Shown here: piece after piece, positions 54,024 to 63,294 of the stretch
Numbering within the stretch: position 1 is the first letter of the stretch
Layout of the letters: the number at the start of each line of letters is the position of its first letter
Assembly: GCF_001591825.1 (NCBI RefSeq)
Contig: NZ_BCVQ01000012.1
Span: forward strand, 31,435 to 95,434
Source of the DNA: Rossellomorea vietnamensis NBRC 101237
GTDB lineage: Bacteria > Bacillota > Bacilli > Bacillales > Bacillaceae_B
Length of the DNA: 64,000 nucleotides
Direction of reading: 5' to 3'
Translations under genes and position numbers: made by a program
The notes under the pieces: model-generated
Databases searched by the model: none
Seen by the model: only the letters and a program-made list of their open reading frames with translations
Told to the model about the DNA's origin: nothing

Positions 54024-55115
54024 TTGACCAGGAAAAAAGTTTATTCGTGGAGCTTACAAATTCTTATCATTCTTACCATCATTTATGTTTCAACTAAGAT
54101 TTCTTTTCTTTTTGAACCCATCGTCGTATTTGCATCTACCTTATTTTTTCCCATCATCATTTCAGGTTTTCTTTACTTTTTACTGAATCCATTAGTCAAT
54201 CTTTTGGTGAAAGCAAAGCTGCCGAGGACAATCGCGATCATCGTCCTTTATGCTGCAATCATCGGGGCATTGGTGTTGATCATTGGAAATATTGCACCTG
54301 TCATTACACGTCAGGTGACTGCGTTATTCAATGCCCTGCCTGAGTATGCAAAGCAAACGAGGAACTTCATTGAATATTTGTCAGAAACAGATCAATTTAA
54401 ATGGATGATGAATCAGGATTATGTGTCACTGAAGGATATAGAGAATCAGCTGGTGGATTTCGCCAATACCTTGCCTGATAATATCACCACTGCCTTGAAG
54501 GGATTACTCAGTGTGTTGACAAGCATCACCATTCTCATTGTTACCGTACCTTTTCTTCTGTTCTTCATGTTCAAGGACGGTCATAAATTTCCGAAGGCCA
54601 TTTCGAAATTTTTGCCGCCTGCATACCGTGAGGAAGGAATCAACACATTAAAGGATACGAGTGAAACACTTGCCGCGTACATACAGGGACAATTGACAGT
54701 CGCTTCATTCGTTGGGACGCTTACCTTTATCGGTTACTTGATCATCGGGTTGCCATATGCACTCGTGATGGCACTGATTGGGGCCGTCACAAACATCATA
54801 CCGTTTATCGGACCGTTCATCGGTGCAGCACCAGCCATCATCGTGGCGTTGTTTGATTCACCGACAAAGGCGATCCTTGTCGTAGTGGTGGTCACGATTG
54901 CTCAGCAAATTGAAGGGAATCTTCTTTCACCCCTTATACTGGGCAAACGATTGGATACCCACCCTGCCACAATCATCATTTTATTGCTCGTTGCGGGTAA
55001 TTTAGCGGGAATACTCGGCATGATTTTAGCCGTACCCACCTACGCAGTATCGAAAACGATTGTATTGAATTTAGTGAAGTTTATTAAACTGAGAAGATCT
55101 TCCATACAGGAGTGA
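54024..55115 (+). CDS. AI-2E family transporter (YtvI/YueF-like)
   Basis: A 363-residue polytopic protein of the AI-2E (PerM/TqsA/YtvI) superfamily, which includes putative autoinducer exporters and Na+/H+ antiporters. Six to eight membrane helices flank a soluble central part (about 65-160). The family C-terminal block is visible: LVMALIGAVTNIIPFIGPFIGAAPA and QQIEGNLLSPLILGKRLDTHP. TTG 54024 with GAGGTG 6 bases upstream is preferred over GTG 54015. It is monocistronic. Substrate is unknown. Confidence 0.85.
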   Translation: MTRKKVYSWSLQILIILTIIYVSTKISFLFEPIVVFASTLFFPIIISGFLYFLLNPLVNLLVKAKLPRTIAIIVLYAAIIGALVLIIGNIAPVITRQVTALFNALPEYAKQTRNFIEYLSETDQFKWMMNQDYVSLKDIENQLVDFANTLPDNITTALKGLLSVLTSITILIVTVPFLLFFMFKDGHKFPKAISKFLPPAYREEGINTLKDTSETLAAYIQGQLTVASFVGTLTFIGYLIIGLPYALVMALIGAVTNIIPFIGPFIGAAPAIIVALFDSPTKAILVVVVVTIAQQIEGNLLSPLILGKRLDTHPATIIILLLVAGNLAGILGMILAVPTYAVSKTIVLNLVKFIKLRRSSIQE

Positions 55116-55124
55116 ACACTGGAG

Positions 55125-55155
55125 ACAACCGGGCCGTGGCCCGGTTGTTTTTTTG
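55125..55155 (+). terminator. Intrinsic terminator of the AI-2E-type gene
   Basis: ACAACCGGGCC pairs with GGCCCGGTTGT across a 2-nt centre, followed by TTTTTTT. Confidence 0.85.
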
Positions 55156-55173
55156 CAGGAGGATGTACCATTC

Positions 55174-55611
55174 TTACATCTTTTTGTACATAATCACATG
55201 AGGACCTATAGGCTCAATTTCAAAGATATCACCTGACTGTATCAGTCCCAATTTTGTATAGTAAGGAGCAGCTGAAGTCCTGGCATTACACCACCACAGA
55301 TCGCAGCCTTCGTTAGAAAGGATTCTTTCGCTGTACTCTATGAGCTGTTTACCGATACCTTTCGATCTGAAATCGGGAAGGGTCGCCATCCCCCTTAAAC
55401 GAAATGGAAGCCTGCCTTCCAATCCTTCCTGTGCTTTCTGATAGAAGGAGCCAATACAGATCAGCTTTTCTCCATCAAGTGCTCCGACGTGGAAGGTGGA
55501 CTCATCCATGTCTCCTTCATACTTGCATTCCTCCATTGTTTGTGTAGGCCGTAAAATTTGTTGTCTAATCGAATATGTATCTGCAGCTGAAATCTTTTGA
55601 AACTGAATCAT
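55174..55611 (-). CDS. GNAT-family N-acetyltransferase
   Basis: A 145-residue single GNAT domain. The acetyl-CoA loop is LPDFRSKGIGKQLIEYSE, preceded by RLRGMATL; WWCNARTSAAPYYTKLGL is the later strand-helix. It is common in Bacilli; the substrate is unknown. GGGGAGTG lies before the ATG. It is monocistronic and convergent with the permease gene. Confidence 0.85.
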   Translation of the reverse strand: MIQFQKISAADTYSIRQQILRPTQTMEECKYEGDMDESTFHVGALDGEKLICIGSFYQKAQEGLEGRLPFRLRGMATLPDFRSKGIGKQLIEYSERILSNEGCDLWWCNARTSAAPYYTKLGLIQSGDIFEIEPIGPHVIMYKKM

Positions 55612-55684
55612 TGTTTCACTCCCCTTCTTTATTTACTTCCATGATTCATTTTATCATAGCATTCCATCTGGATTCTGAAACATA

Positions 55685-55715
55685 TAAAAAAGCAATCTCC
55701 ACACAGGAGATTGCT
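55685..55715 (-). terminator. Intrinsic terminator of the 89-aa helical protein gene
   Basis: A perfect 10-bp stem AGCAATCTCC/GGAGATTGCT is followed by TTTTTT on the minus strand. Confidence 0.8.
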
Positions 55716-55727
55716 CCTTTCAAAGCC

Positions 55728-55997
55728 TTATTTCTTTTTAAATAGCTTATTGGATGCCCCTTTTACGGCTTTACTTGTTGTATCAACGGTTTTGCCGACC
55801 ATTTTATTTCCGGTGTTGCTTACGTTTTTCACAAAGTCTGCCGAAGTATCAGACACTTTCCCTACCAATCCACCTTCACCGCTCACACTCTTGATAATCC
55901 CGTTTGCTGTATCGGCTGTTTTGTTCAGGAGTTCACTTGCCTGCTTCGATGTCTTCTTTACCAAATCCCCGGTCATGTTGCGCTTTTCCTCATTCAT
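55728..55997 (-). CDS. Repetitive helical, LEA-like protein, 89 aa
   Basis: A Lys/Thr/Asn/Val-rich helical protein with loosely repeated 11-15-residue units (KTADTANGIIKSV, KVSDTSADFVKNV, KTVDTTSKAVKGA), in the manner of LEA or apolipoprotein-like amphipathic helices. GGGAGGAG precedes the ATG. The open frame extends 37 codons upstream into the peptidase E gene but lacks a site. A stress or membrane-surface role is a guess from composition. Confidence 0.6.
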   Translation of the reverse strand: MNEEKRNMTGDLVKKTSKQASELLNKTADTANGIIKSVSGEGGLVGKVSDTSADFVKNVSNTGNKMVGKTVDTTSKAVKGASNKLFKKK

Positions 55998-56076
55998 GAT
56001 GATTCTCCTCCCTGGAAAAAGACTCATCACTATGCCTATGATAATGGACACCAGATTATGCGATCTTCTTATACCA

Positions 56077-56781
56077 TCACACGGGATTTCCCAAATAGTG
56101 GGTCGCAATTCTGTACTCTTGAATCACTCCATCTTTTTTCTCTACCCGGTAAGCCGATGCATATGGTCTTGAACTCACCGCTCTGGACAGTTCTTCATCA
56201 ATAAAATGCAAAGCTGCTCCATCATCAGCTGCATAGCCCGGTTTCAACTCCCCACTCTCAATAAAAGAATGATAGAGGGGACGACGGTTTGCTTCCCCGT
56301 CATAATGAGGGGAGTGACTGCCTTCTATCAAACCCAATCCCTTGATGGTCTCCAGCCCATCTCCGTATGAATCGGTGGTTCCTTCTTCGAACCAGCAAAT
56401 CGACCCTGCACTCAATCCAGTTAAAATGGTTCCTGACTCCCACGCCTTCCTAAGTATCACGTCAATTCCCCATTCTTTCCATAAGGCAAGCATATTCTTC
56501 GTATTTCCCCCTCCAACATAAATAATATCTTTTTCAAGTAGAAAACCTTCTAAGTCCCTCGTGGAGGGCTTGAATAAAGATAGATGTGAAGGTTCACTTG
56601 ACAGGGATGTGAAAGATTTATAAAAGCGTTCAATATACCCTTCTGCATCTCCGCTTGCTGTAGGAAGGAAACACACCTTAGGTCTGGATGCCTTCGACTG
56701 ATTTATGATGTACTGATCCAATAACAGGTTATCAGGTTCCATTGAGAAACCTCCGCCACCCATTGCAATGATTTGTTTCAT
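56077..56781 (-). CDS. Peptidase E-like (S51) serine peptidase
   Basis: A 234-residue member of the S51 peptidase E/cyanophycinase group, class I glutamine-amidotransferase-like fold. The nucleophile Ser124 sits in GLSAGS; IAMGGGGF at the N-terminus and IYVGGGNTKNM near 88-97 are family motifs, with the His of GSHSPHYDGE as likely base. PepE cleaves Asp-X dipeptides. I start at 56781, with GGGG 8 bases upstream. B. subtilis YgaJ is similar. Confidence 0.87.
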   Translation of the reverse strand: MKQIIAMGGGGFSMEPDNLLLDQYIINQSKASRPKVCFLPTASGDAEGYIERFYKSFTSLSSEPSHLSLFKPSTRDLEGFLLEKDIIYVGGGNTKNMLALWKEWGIDVILRKAWESGTILTGLSAGSICWFEEGTTDSYGDGLETIKGLGLIEGSHSPHYDGEANRRPLYHSFIESGELKPGYAADDGAALHFIDEELSRAVSSRPYASAYRVEKKDGVIQEYRIATHYLGNPV

Positions 56782-56872
56782 GAACAATCCCCACTCTCCA
56801 TTTGGTATCTCTATTTTACCAAATGAATGATGCTTTCGGAGACCCGAATGGAAATATTTTCATCCCATACAC

Positions 56873-56907
56873 ATTCACCCCCCTGTCAAGATGACAGGGG
56901 GGTGAAT
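56873..56907. terminator. Hairpin after the BCCT gene
   Basis: A perfect 16-bp stem (ATTCACCCCCCTGTCA and complement) with a 3-nt loop lies just after the transporter stop. It lacks a U-tract, so it may stabilise the 3' end instead of terminating by itself. Confidence 0.6.
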
Positions 56908-56917
56908 ACCTAATTAT

Positions 56918-58420
56918 TTAATGCCTATCTGTTTCCCTTTTATTCTTCACCCTGATCTCTTTCTGAAATGAAATGAGCAAGCCATATGTCATGACGAGCA
57001 GGATGATCCCAAGGGGCAGCGCGGTAATGATGGTGGCTGCCTGAAGCCCACTGATGCCTCCGGTCCCCATTATAATGGCAGCGATAGCCGCCAAGATGAT
57101 CCCCCAGCTGAATTTCACAAAGAATGGAGGATTCAGACTGCCATTGGATGTTTGCATGCCCAATACGAAAGTGGCAGAATCGGCAGAAGTAACAAAGAAT
57201 GTAATGATCAGGAATAGGGAAATGATCGATAAAACCCCACTCAGTGGCATCTGATCGAACACATAAAATAATGCCGTTTCCAAACTTTGACCGGCTACAT
57301 CCACTCCCTGGACAAGATCATAGTACAATCCCGTTCCCCCGAATACCCCAAACCATAGCGAGCAAACAATGGTAGGGACAATGATGACGGCAATAATGAA
57401 TTCACGGACAGTCCTGCCTTTTGACACCCTGGCGATGAATGTTCCCACAAAAGGTGTCCATGAGATCCACCATGCCCAATAAAAAATCGTCCAGTCCTTC
57501 ACCCACTGGTTATTTTCTAGATTAAATGGTGAAAAACGCAAACCCATACTCGGCAGGTTCTGAACATAGCTTCCAAACGTCGTCAAAAATAATTCCAGAA
57601 CAAATTGTGAAGGTCCTACGATAAGGAATAAAATAAATAACAAGACCGCAAGAACCATATTGGCATTACTCAAATATTTTATTCCTTTGGATAAGCCAGT
57701 AGAAGCAGATGTAATGTAAAGGACCGTAGCAATCCCCATGATGATCAGCTGGATGCTGAAATTAATTGGTACATCCATGAGATAGTGGAGTCCACTATTG
57801 ATTTGTTGGGCTCCTATACCAAGTGAAATGGCAACTCCGAAAATGGTGGCAAATACAGCGATAATATCCACGATGTAACCGATTGGACCTTTCGCTCTAT
57901 CGCCGATGACCGGATAAAGCGTGGCGCTCATAAGTCCAGGCATTTCCTTCCTGAACTTATAATAGGCCAGCGCCAGTGCCACCACGGCATATATGGCCCA
58001 GGCATGGAATCCCCAATGAAGATATGTATACCGTAACCCGACCTTGGCTGATTCAATGGTCCCTCCTTTTCCAAACGGAGGGGTGGCATAATGTGATACA
58101 GGTTCAGACACCCCGTAAAAAAGCAGGCCGATTCCCATTCCTGCACTGAACAACATGGCAAACCAGGTCAATGTAGAGTATTCAGGTCTATCCGTGTCTT
58201 TCCCCAAGCGAATCTTTCCATACTTACTAAGGGCAAGGAAGATGGCGATGATAAAAAAGAATGTGGCTGAAAATTGATAAAACCAGCCGAATTTATCAAG
58301 TAGAACCCCTTGAGTATTTGTCATGACATCGATCAACATTTGAGGAAAAAGGACTCCCCATAAAACAAAGATTACTCCGATCGAAATCGCGATCCAAAAC
58401 ATTGGTGTAAAATTTCTCAA
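56918..58420 (-). CDS. opuD: BCCT-family glycine betaine transporter (OpuD-like)
   Basis: A 500-residue betaine/carnitine/choline transporter with twelve membrane helices. The Gly-rich segment AMLFSAGMGIGLLFYGVSEP lies near 90, and the substrate-pocket Trp motif WTIFYWAWWISWTPFVG near 310-326 is the family signature. It imports compatible solutes driven by Na+ and is activated by high osmolarity. The short cytoplasmic C-terminus is basic. It is monocistronic. Glycine betaine is the likeliest substrate but carnitine or choline are possible. Confidence 0.9.
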   Translation of the reverse strand: MRNFTPMFWIAISIGVIFVLWGVLFPQMLIDVMTNTQGVLLDKFGWFYQFSATFFFIIAIFLALSKYGKIRLGKDTDRPEYSTLTWFAMLFSAGMGIGLLFYGVSEPVSHYATPPFGKGGTIESAKVGLRYTYLHWGFHAWAIYAVVALALAYYKFRKEMPGLMSATLYPVIGDRAKGPIGYIVDIIAVFATIFGVAISLGIGAQQINSGLHYLMDVPINFSIQLIIMGIATVLYITSASTGLSKGIKYLSNANMVLAVLLFILFLIVGPSQFVLELFLTTFGSYVQNLPSMGLRFSPFNLENNQWVKDWTIFYWAWWISWTPFVGTFIARVSKGRTVREFIIAVIIVPTIVCSLWFGVFGGTGLYYDLVQGVDVAGQSLETALFYVFDQMPLSGVLSIISLFLIITFFVTSADSATFVLGMQTSNGSLNPPFFVKFSWGIILAAIAAIIMGTGGISGLQAATIITALPLGIILLVMTYGLLISFQKEIRVKNKRETDRH

Positions 58421-58615
58421 CTTGCTTCCCCCTCAGATCCATTGTGTCTCATACGTATGTAAAAAAATAAAGGCATGAATTTAGTGTTACCCTCTTTTAG
58501 AAATAGCTAAACTAGTAAGTAACTGGAAAAGGAAGTCCCATTGAGAATGGTAAAAAATAATATTTCAAGTATCTTTTTTTCAAAACCGGGCAAATTAATG
58601 TAGAGGGAGGTGATC

Positions 58616-58741
58616 ATGATGACGAACAACAATAACAAAAAGCCGCAACAACAAAAAAATGAAGCAGAATTTGCTCAAGAACAAAACGCTTCTGAAAGAG
58701 CTAAAAAAGCTGCTAAACAACAAAACCAACAAAATAAATAA
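58616..58741 (+). CDS. Gamma-type SASP-like small protein, 41 aa
   Basis: A tiny Gln/Asn/Lys-rich protein. The segment EAEFAQEQNASERAKKAAKQQNQQ resembles one repeat of gamma-type small acid-soluble spore proteins (TEFASETNAQQVRKQNQQ), which serve as amino-acid stores in spores. The ribosome binding site GGGAGGTGATC is almost a full complement of the 16S 3' end, suggesting very high expression. A terminator follows. Two in-frame ATGs (58616, 58619) are equally possible. The assignment is by composition and pattern, not length. Confidence 0.6.
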   Translation: MMTNNNNKKPQQQKNEAEFAQEQNASERAKKAAKQQNQQNK

Positions 58742-58774
58742 TCTAACATAGGATCAAAATCCGATACTTAAAGG

Positions 58775-58803
58775 GAGATCAGTCACATGACTGGTCTCTT
58801 TCC
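58775..58803 (+). terminator. Intrinsic terminator of the SASP-like gene
   Basis: GAGA and CAGTCA pair with TGACTG and TCTC around a short loop, followed by TTTCCTT. Confidence 0.55.
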
Positions 58804-58834
58804 TTATGTATCGATACCTTAAAAAGATTGAATC

Positions 58835-58863
58835 TAAAAAACCTCCCCAATTTGGGAAGGTTT
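58835..58863. terminator. Hairpin terminator after the 93-aa membrane gene
   Basis: AAACCT and CCCAA pair with TTGGG and AGGTTT, one mismatch, with TTTTTT on the minus strand. Confidence 0.65.
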
Positions 58864-58887
58864 ATTTTTCGTTCTAAGAAGCGATTG

Positions 58888-59169
58888 CTACCTTTTATGT
58901 GCCCCGCTTTTTTTGAAGGGTTTATAGGCGACCAATACGGCAATGACAGCTGAAGCTCCATTTATCATGGTCCCGATCACGGGAGAACCTTTATAACCGG
59001 TACCATCATACATATAGGTGATGATCAGACCGGTAATGATACTCAATAAGAGACTAATCCCGAGGAATACTCCTATAAAAATAAAAAATTTCTTAGCATT
59101 TTTCCACAAAATCAAAACACTCCAATGCAATGTTTCAATCCATGATCTTGTACATGACTCACTGTTCAA
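58888..59169 (-). CDS. Small membrane protein, up to 93 aa, unknown
   Basis: Two hydrophobic helices (about 27-50 and 67-83) are joined by a Gly/Tyr loop (YMYDGTGYKGSPVIG), and the C-terminus is basic. The start is uncertain: TTG 59169 has no clear ribosome binding site, and internal TTG codons near residues 14-19 are alternatives. It lies 26 bases after the MFS gene and may be its operon partner. No family recognised. Confidence 0.55.
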   Translation of the reverse strand: MNSESCTRSWIETLHWSVLILWKNAKKFFIFIGVFLGISLLLSIITGLIITYMYDGTGYKGSPVIGTMINGASAVIAVLVAYKPFKKSGAHKR

Positions 59170-59195
59170 AGACCAGGGATGAATGGGTATTTCTT

Positions 59196-60716
59196 CTATT
59201 CCTTCATTCTCTCAGAAGAAGGAGCGGTTGTCACTTCAAGTCTTGTTTTCCCCATCAGGAACACAAACACTAATGCGATGCCAAGGGGTATCAATGCATA
59301 GGCAAAAGTGGTTGTGATGGAATCTGACATAGCATCCGTGATTTTAGTAAGTACAAAATCCGGGATTTTTTCACGCATTTCAGGTTCAAAAATACTTCTT
59401 GGATCTCCCTGGAAGCCCCCTCCTGCTTCCTGTCCCTTGAAGGCATCTTCAAGATTAGAGGCAAAAAGCTTTGTTTGCAGCGTCCCATAGACCGTGATTC
59501 CGATAGTCATCCCCAAGGAACGGAAAAAGGCGTTTGTCGAGTTGGCCGACCCTCTAAACCTCGGATCAAGTTTATGGATCGTGGCATTAGGCAGTAATGA
59601 AAAAGAAAAACCTACTCCAAAACCACTTATGACCATATAGAGCGTCAACAACCACCGGCTCGTATCCGGCCCCATCGTCGCAAGTAATACCATACCTGTT
59701 ATAAACGAAATGATGGAAACCCACATGATATTACGGTAACTTGTTTTCGTCATCCGGATGCCTGCAACCGCACTGCCAGCTACAGAGCCGAGCATCAACG
59801 GAGTCAAAATCAATCCGGCGTTTGTCGCAGATCCACCATATACAGCCTGCACAAAGATCGGGATCAATATAGTCAAGATAATGAACGCAGCCCCATATAG
59901 AAAAGCGAGGGCCTGTGCAGATGCAAACAATGGACTTTTAAACATCCAAAATGAAATAATGGGCTCGGAAGCTTTTCGTTCGATCCATAAAAAACTTATA
60001 AAGAAAAGCAAGAAGGATGCAAACAATCCAATGATTTGCCACGACTCCCAAGGGAATTCCTTTCCGCCGAATTCCAGTGCAAACATGAGACTGACAACGG
60101 CTATCACCAGAGTTATTGCTCCCCCCCAATCAATCCGTTGATCTGATCGTTGCGGGGATTCTTTATACGCGGTTGTAATAAAGAAGAGCGACAAGAGACC
60201 GATTGGTACATTGACGTAGAAGATCCAATGCCAACTTAAATGATCCGTTAAAAACGCCCCAATCAGGGGACCGAATACTGAAGCGGATCCAAATACTGCA
60301 CCAAGGAGCCCTGTCATCTTCCCACGTTTTTCAGGTGGGAATAAATCAAACACAATGGTAAAGGCAATTGGAAGCAAAGCTCCACCACCAATTCCTTGGA
60401 TGGCCCGGAATATACTTAACTGGACGATATCCTGTGCAATCCCACACAGGGCAGAACCAATCAAAAAAATAGAAAGGCCGAATATGTAAAATCTCTTTCT
60501 CCCGTACATGTCAGACAGCTTACCGAAAATCGGCATTCCCGCCATGACCGCTACCATGTAGGCGCTTGTCACCCATACAAACTTGTCCAGTCCACCCAGA
60601 TCTGACACGATGGATCCCAATGCCGTTGCTACGATGGTGTTATCCATGGCTGACATGAGTATACCTAACAATAAGCCGGCAAGTGCCAGTTTCATATTAC
60701 TTTCTTTAGCCACCAA
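59196..60716 (-). CDS. DHA2-type MFS multidrug exporter (EmrB/QacA-like)
   Basis: A 506-residue 14-helix major facilitator protein. Motif A GKLSDMYGRKR lies near 70, with motif D1-like DNTIVATALGSIVSDL at the first helix and motif C-type GALLPIAF and GAVFGSASVFGPLIG later. It is expected to export drugs or toxic metabolites in exchange for protons. The start TTG 60716 has GGAGG 9 bases upstream; the ATG 3 codons earlier is too close to that site. No regulator gene is adjacent. Confidence 0.88.
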   Translation of the reverse strand: MVAKESNMKLALAGLLLGILMSAMDNTIVATALGSIVSDLGGLDKFVWVTSAYMVAVMAGMPIFGKLSDMYGRKRFYIFGLSIFLIGSALCGIAQDIVQLSIFRAIQGIGGGALLPIAFTIVFDLFPPEKRGKMTGLLGAVFGSASVFGPLIGAFLTDHLSWHWIFYVNVPIGLLSLFFITTAYKESPQRSDQRIDWGGAITLVIAVVSLMFALEFGGKEFPWESWQIIGLFASFLLFFISFLWIERKASEPIISFWMFKSPLFASAQALAFLYGAAFIILTILIPIFVQAVYGGSATNAGLILTPLMLGSVAGSAVAGIRMTKTSYRNIMWVSIISFITGMVLLATMGPDTSRWLLTLYMVISGFGVGFSFSLLPNATIHKLDPRFRGSANSTNAFFRSLGMTIGITVYGTLQTKLFASNLEDAFKGQEAGGGFQGDPRSIFEPEMREKIPDFVLTKITDAMSDSITTTFAYALIPLGIALVFVFLMGKTRLEVTTAPSSERMKE

Positions 60717-60809
60717 CGCGATCATCCTCCATAAACAATGTAATACAGTCTATTTCATTATAGAACTTTCTACCTGATTGTCCACATCGACTTCTCTATA
60801 GAGCGAAAA

Positions 60810-60841
60810 AAGCAGGGTACGTCAGCTGACGTACCCTGCTT
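60810..60841 (-). terminator. Intrinsic terminator of the cold shock gene
   Basis: A 32-base perfect palindrome (AAGCAGGGTACGTCAG half) is followed by TTTTT on the minus strand. Confidence 0.85.
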
Positions 60842-60858
60842 GGAATTATACGATTGTA

Positions 60859-61056
60859 TTACTTTTGAACGTTTGCCGCTTGTGGTCCACGAGCGCCTTC
60901 AACGATTTCAAATGTAACGTCTTGACCTTCTTCTAATGATTTGTATCCTTCACCTTGGATAGCGGAGAAGTGAACAAAAACATCGTCTTGACCTTCAACT
61001 TCGATGAAACCGAAACCTTTTTCAGCGTTAAACCATTTAACTTTACCTTGTAACAT
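60859..61056 (-). CDS. Cold shock protein (CspA/CspD family)
   Basis: A 65-residue OB-fold RNA and single-stranded DNA chaperone. RNP1 KGFGFIEV (13-20) and RNP2 VFVHF (26-30) are intact, and length and C-terminus (GPQAANV) are typical. It keeps mRNA unfolded in the cold and in general growth. AGGAGG lies before the ATG. The upstream 180 bases are AT-rich and probably hold a long leader, as in other csp genes. Which of several Bacillus Csp paralogues it is cannot be told. Confidence 0.95.
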   Translation of the reverse strand: MLQGKVKWFNAEKGFGFIEVEGQDDVFVHFSAIQGEGYKSLEEGQDVTFEIVEGARGPQAANVQK

Positions 61057-61241
61057 AAAACATGTACCTCCTAGTGCAGTTGCACGTAAAAATATTTATA
61101 TTCCTGCTCTGATTAAAATTCAAGACGAATGCTTTTCAATCATGTAGATTAATCGAACAAAAATAATTATCTTTACTATAACAGATTCCCCTTCAAAACT
61201 CAAGAAAGGAATGGGTCTTATTGTAAAAAATATAGTCTAAC

Positions 61242-61796
61242 CTACTCTACTGTCGTAGGTTGATTATCTTTTGCATATAACTTTTTGATCATTCTTATTT
61301 GACCTCTATGATTGATTTCGTCTTCAAAGACGTGAAACCATTTAAAGAAGTTATTCCCTTTTTCCCCGTACCACCAATCTGATTCTTCATAAAGCCATGC
61401 TTCGTCCAGTTTTTTAAATTGCTCGATTGTGGCCTTTCTTGTACGTTGAAGGTTTTCCAGATAGTATTCCACAGAATTCCCTTTGATCCTTTCGGCTGCC
61501 TTGCTGCCTAAACTTAATGCAGGTTCCAATTCCGTCGCATATGCTTCAATTTCATCATCCGTCAATTGTTCGAATGTCAATGCCTGATAAATCTTTTCTA
61601 CTGCATCAAAATGAGCAAGCAACATCCCGATGGAATTCGCTTCATCATGACAACGGTAATCAAGCACTTCAACCGGCAAATTTTCCACTTCCTGAATGGA
61701 GGTCAATCTTGCATAGTCCATCATGGAAAGAAGGAGCGAATAGTCTTTTTTCATTCCGTTTTTTTCTTTGATCAAGTAGATTGAGTTCATTTCCAT
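61242..61796 (-). CDS. DinB/DUF664-family protein
   Basis: A 184-residue four-helix-bundle protein. The three-His metal site of DinB-like proteins is suggested by LLAHFDAVE (near 62), HVFEDEINH and its following HRGQIRMIKKLY (about 152-172). The family contains thiol-dependent transferases and proteins of unknown role, some DNA-damage induced. GGGGGG lies before the ATG. It is monocistronic. Confidence 0.85.
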   Translation of the reverse strand: MEMNSIYLIKEKNGMKKDYSLLLSMMDYARLTSIQEVENLPVEVLDYRCHDEANSIGMLLAHFDAVEKIYQALTFEQLTDDEIEAYATELEPALSLGSKAAERIKGNSVEYYLENLQRTRKATIEQFKKLDEAWLYEESDWWYGEKGNNFFKWFHVFEDEINHRGQIRMIKKLYAKDNQPTTVE

Positions 61797-61874
61797 TTTA
61801 AGCCCCCCTCACAGTCTTCTCTTACTATATTGGCTACTGTATGGAAATCCCCTCTATTTTTATCCAATCTACTT

Positions 61875-62258
61875 TCAAGATGGTCGATTTGGCGATTCCT
61901 TTAATACATCACGTATTTCCCTGAGCAGTTCTTCCTTCTGGTCGATTTTCACTTCCGCTTTCACTTCTTCTTTACGCTCGATTTTCTTATACAGTCGAAC
62001 CATGACGAATATGACAAATGCGATGAGAAAAAAATCGACTACGTTTTGAATGAATACCCCATAAGTAATGACCGCCTCCCCGACCGTAACCTTTAATTCG
62101 GTAAAACTGATTCCTCCAAGCAAAATACCGAGTAGGGGCATGATGATGTCGTCTACCAGTGATTTCACAATCTTACCAAAGGCGGCACCGATGATGACCG
62201 CCACAGCTAAATCGATCACATTCCCTTTTACGGCAAACTTCTTAAATTCCTGCCACAT
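61875..62258 (-). CDS. mscL: Large-conductance mechanosensitive channel MscL
   Basis: A 127-residue MscL subunit, forming a pentameric pore that opens under membrane tension during osmotic downshock. The family N-terminal helix and TM1 read [30 protein letters not shown], with the pore-constriction residues in [12 protein letters not shown]2 is at about 69-90 and the cytoplasmic helix is charged. The start at 62258 (third codon of the longer frame) is preferred because GGAGA would otherwise touch the ATG. It complements the BCCT transporter in osmotic control. Confidence 0.95.
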   Translation of the reverse strand: MWQEFKKFAVKGNVIDLAVAVIIGAAFGKIVKSLVDDIIMPLLGILLGGISFTELKVTVGEAVITYGVFIQNVVDFFLIAFVIFVMVRLYKKIERKEEVKAEVKIDQKEELLREIRDVLKESPNRPS

Positions 62259-62557
62259 GCTCATTCTCCTTTATCTCTTAACTTCACAGCTGAATCCCTG
62301 CCATGTACGGATTAGTTTGCCACAATCATACAAATTCATAGTGTCTTACTATTTTTTCTACTGAACAAATGCATTCATAATGATTTATTTATGTTTCATC
62401 ACACTGACCGCTGATTTCTTCCAACTACTCAACTACTACTTTGGCTACCATATTAAAAGCTGACCAGGGTCCATGGAGAAGAAACGATGGCTCTCTTTCA
62501 TGTCCGTGATTGGAACTCTTATGTTACGATGGAAGAAACAAAACTGGAGGGGTACTC

Positions 62558-62809
62558 ATGATGTTTACAAAGATACCTAAAGAGCAAAAGGATGAGATGA
62601 TTGGGAGCATCCAACGTTTTCACTATGAACAAACAGGGGATGAAATTGGGGATTTAGGAGCTGAAAATTGGTTTGACTTCTTTATGAAAGAAATCGGTCC
62701 CTTCTTATATAATAAGGGAGTGATGGATTCCAAAGACGTATTGATGGATAAAATGCTTCTACTCGAAGACGATCTTTATGCATTGAAAAGGCCAGTGAAT
62801 CCTAAATAA
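62558..62809 (+). CDS. DUF2164 family protein
   Basis: An 83-residue protein of DUF2164. The pattern is clear: KIPKEQKDEMIGSIQRF, then DEIGDLGAENWFDFFMKEIGPFLYNKGV. It is helical, cytoplasmic and of unknown function. The ATG at 62558 has GGAGGGG 6 bases upstream; the frame is open from 62510 without a site. It is monocistronic with a terminator. Confidence 0.85.
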   Translation: MMFTKIPKEQKDEMIGSIQRFHYEQTGDEIGDLGAENWFDFFMKEIGPFLYNKGVMDSKDVLMDKMLLLEDDLYALKRPVNPK

Positions 62810-62817
62810 GCTGCATA

Positions 62818-62860
62818 CATAGAAAAGGAGAGGGATGAATCTCCCTACTCCTTTTCTATG
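62818..62860. terminator. Bidirectional terminator (DUF2164 / lipoprotein)
   Basis: CATAGAAAAGGAG and AGGGA pair with TCCCT and CTCCTTTTCTATG, nearly perfect, between convergent genes. Confidence 0.75.
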
Positions 62861-63294
62861 TCATGAAGAACCTTGTCATCAATTCGGCCATTATCATTTA
62901 CGATTTCGATGGTGACAGATTCTTTATCTTCATCTTTAATCTCGCTTATGACTTTATCGATCTCTTTAATCTTTTTTATTTCCACTGTTTTTTCTACTTT
63001 ATACTCTTTAGGATCCTCTCCCTCTTTTCGGCTCTTCAGCTCTTCATCCGTATAGATCAAGTCGGTTCCCAGCGCATTTTTGATCGTTTTGCCCTGCAGG
63101 AAAAAACGTGCTCGAAAAGGCGTTTCCGGTTCTAACGCTTCATCTGTCAACACTCCGGAAAATGTAAGTGTTTCCGCTTCTTCATTTACCTTTACACTAC
63201 CATTAACGACCATGTCCGCTGCATTTCGATTACATCCGCTTAACAGAATAGTAATCAATAGACCAGCTATCATGACTCTTTGTGACGCTTTCAC
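62845..63294 (-). CDS. Lipoprotein, 149 aa, unknown
   Basis: The signal peptide ends in the lipobox LLSGC with Cys21 lipidated. The mature part (about 25-149) is beta-rich then strongly charged (Glu/Lys), ending KVLHDIEKE. It starts at GTG 63294 with AGGGGG 7 bases upstream. Its last 16 bases overlap the shared terminator. I do not recognise a family; an extracytoplasmic small domain is all that can be said. Confidence 0.7.
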   Translation of the reverse strand: MKASQRVMIAGLLITILLSGCNRNAADMVVNGSVKVNEEAETLTFSGVLTDEALEPETPFRARFFLQGKTIKNALGTDLIYTDEELKSRKEGEDPKEYKVEKTVEIKKIKEIDKVISEIKDEDKESVTIEIVNDNGRIDDKVLHDIEKE

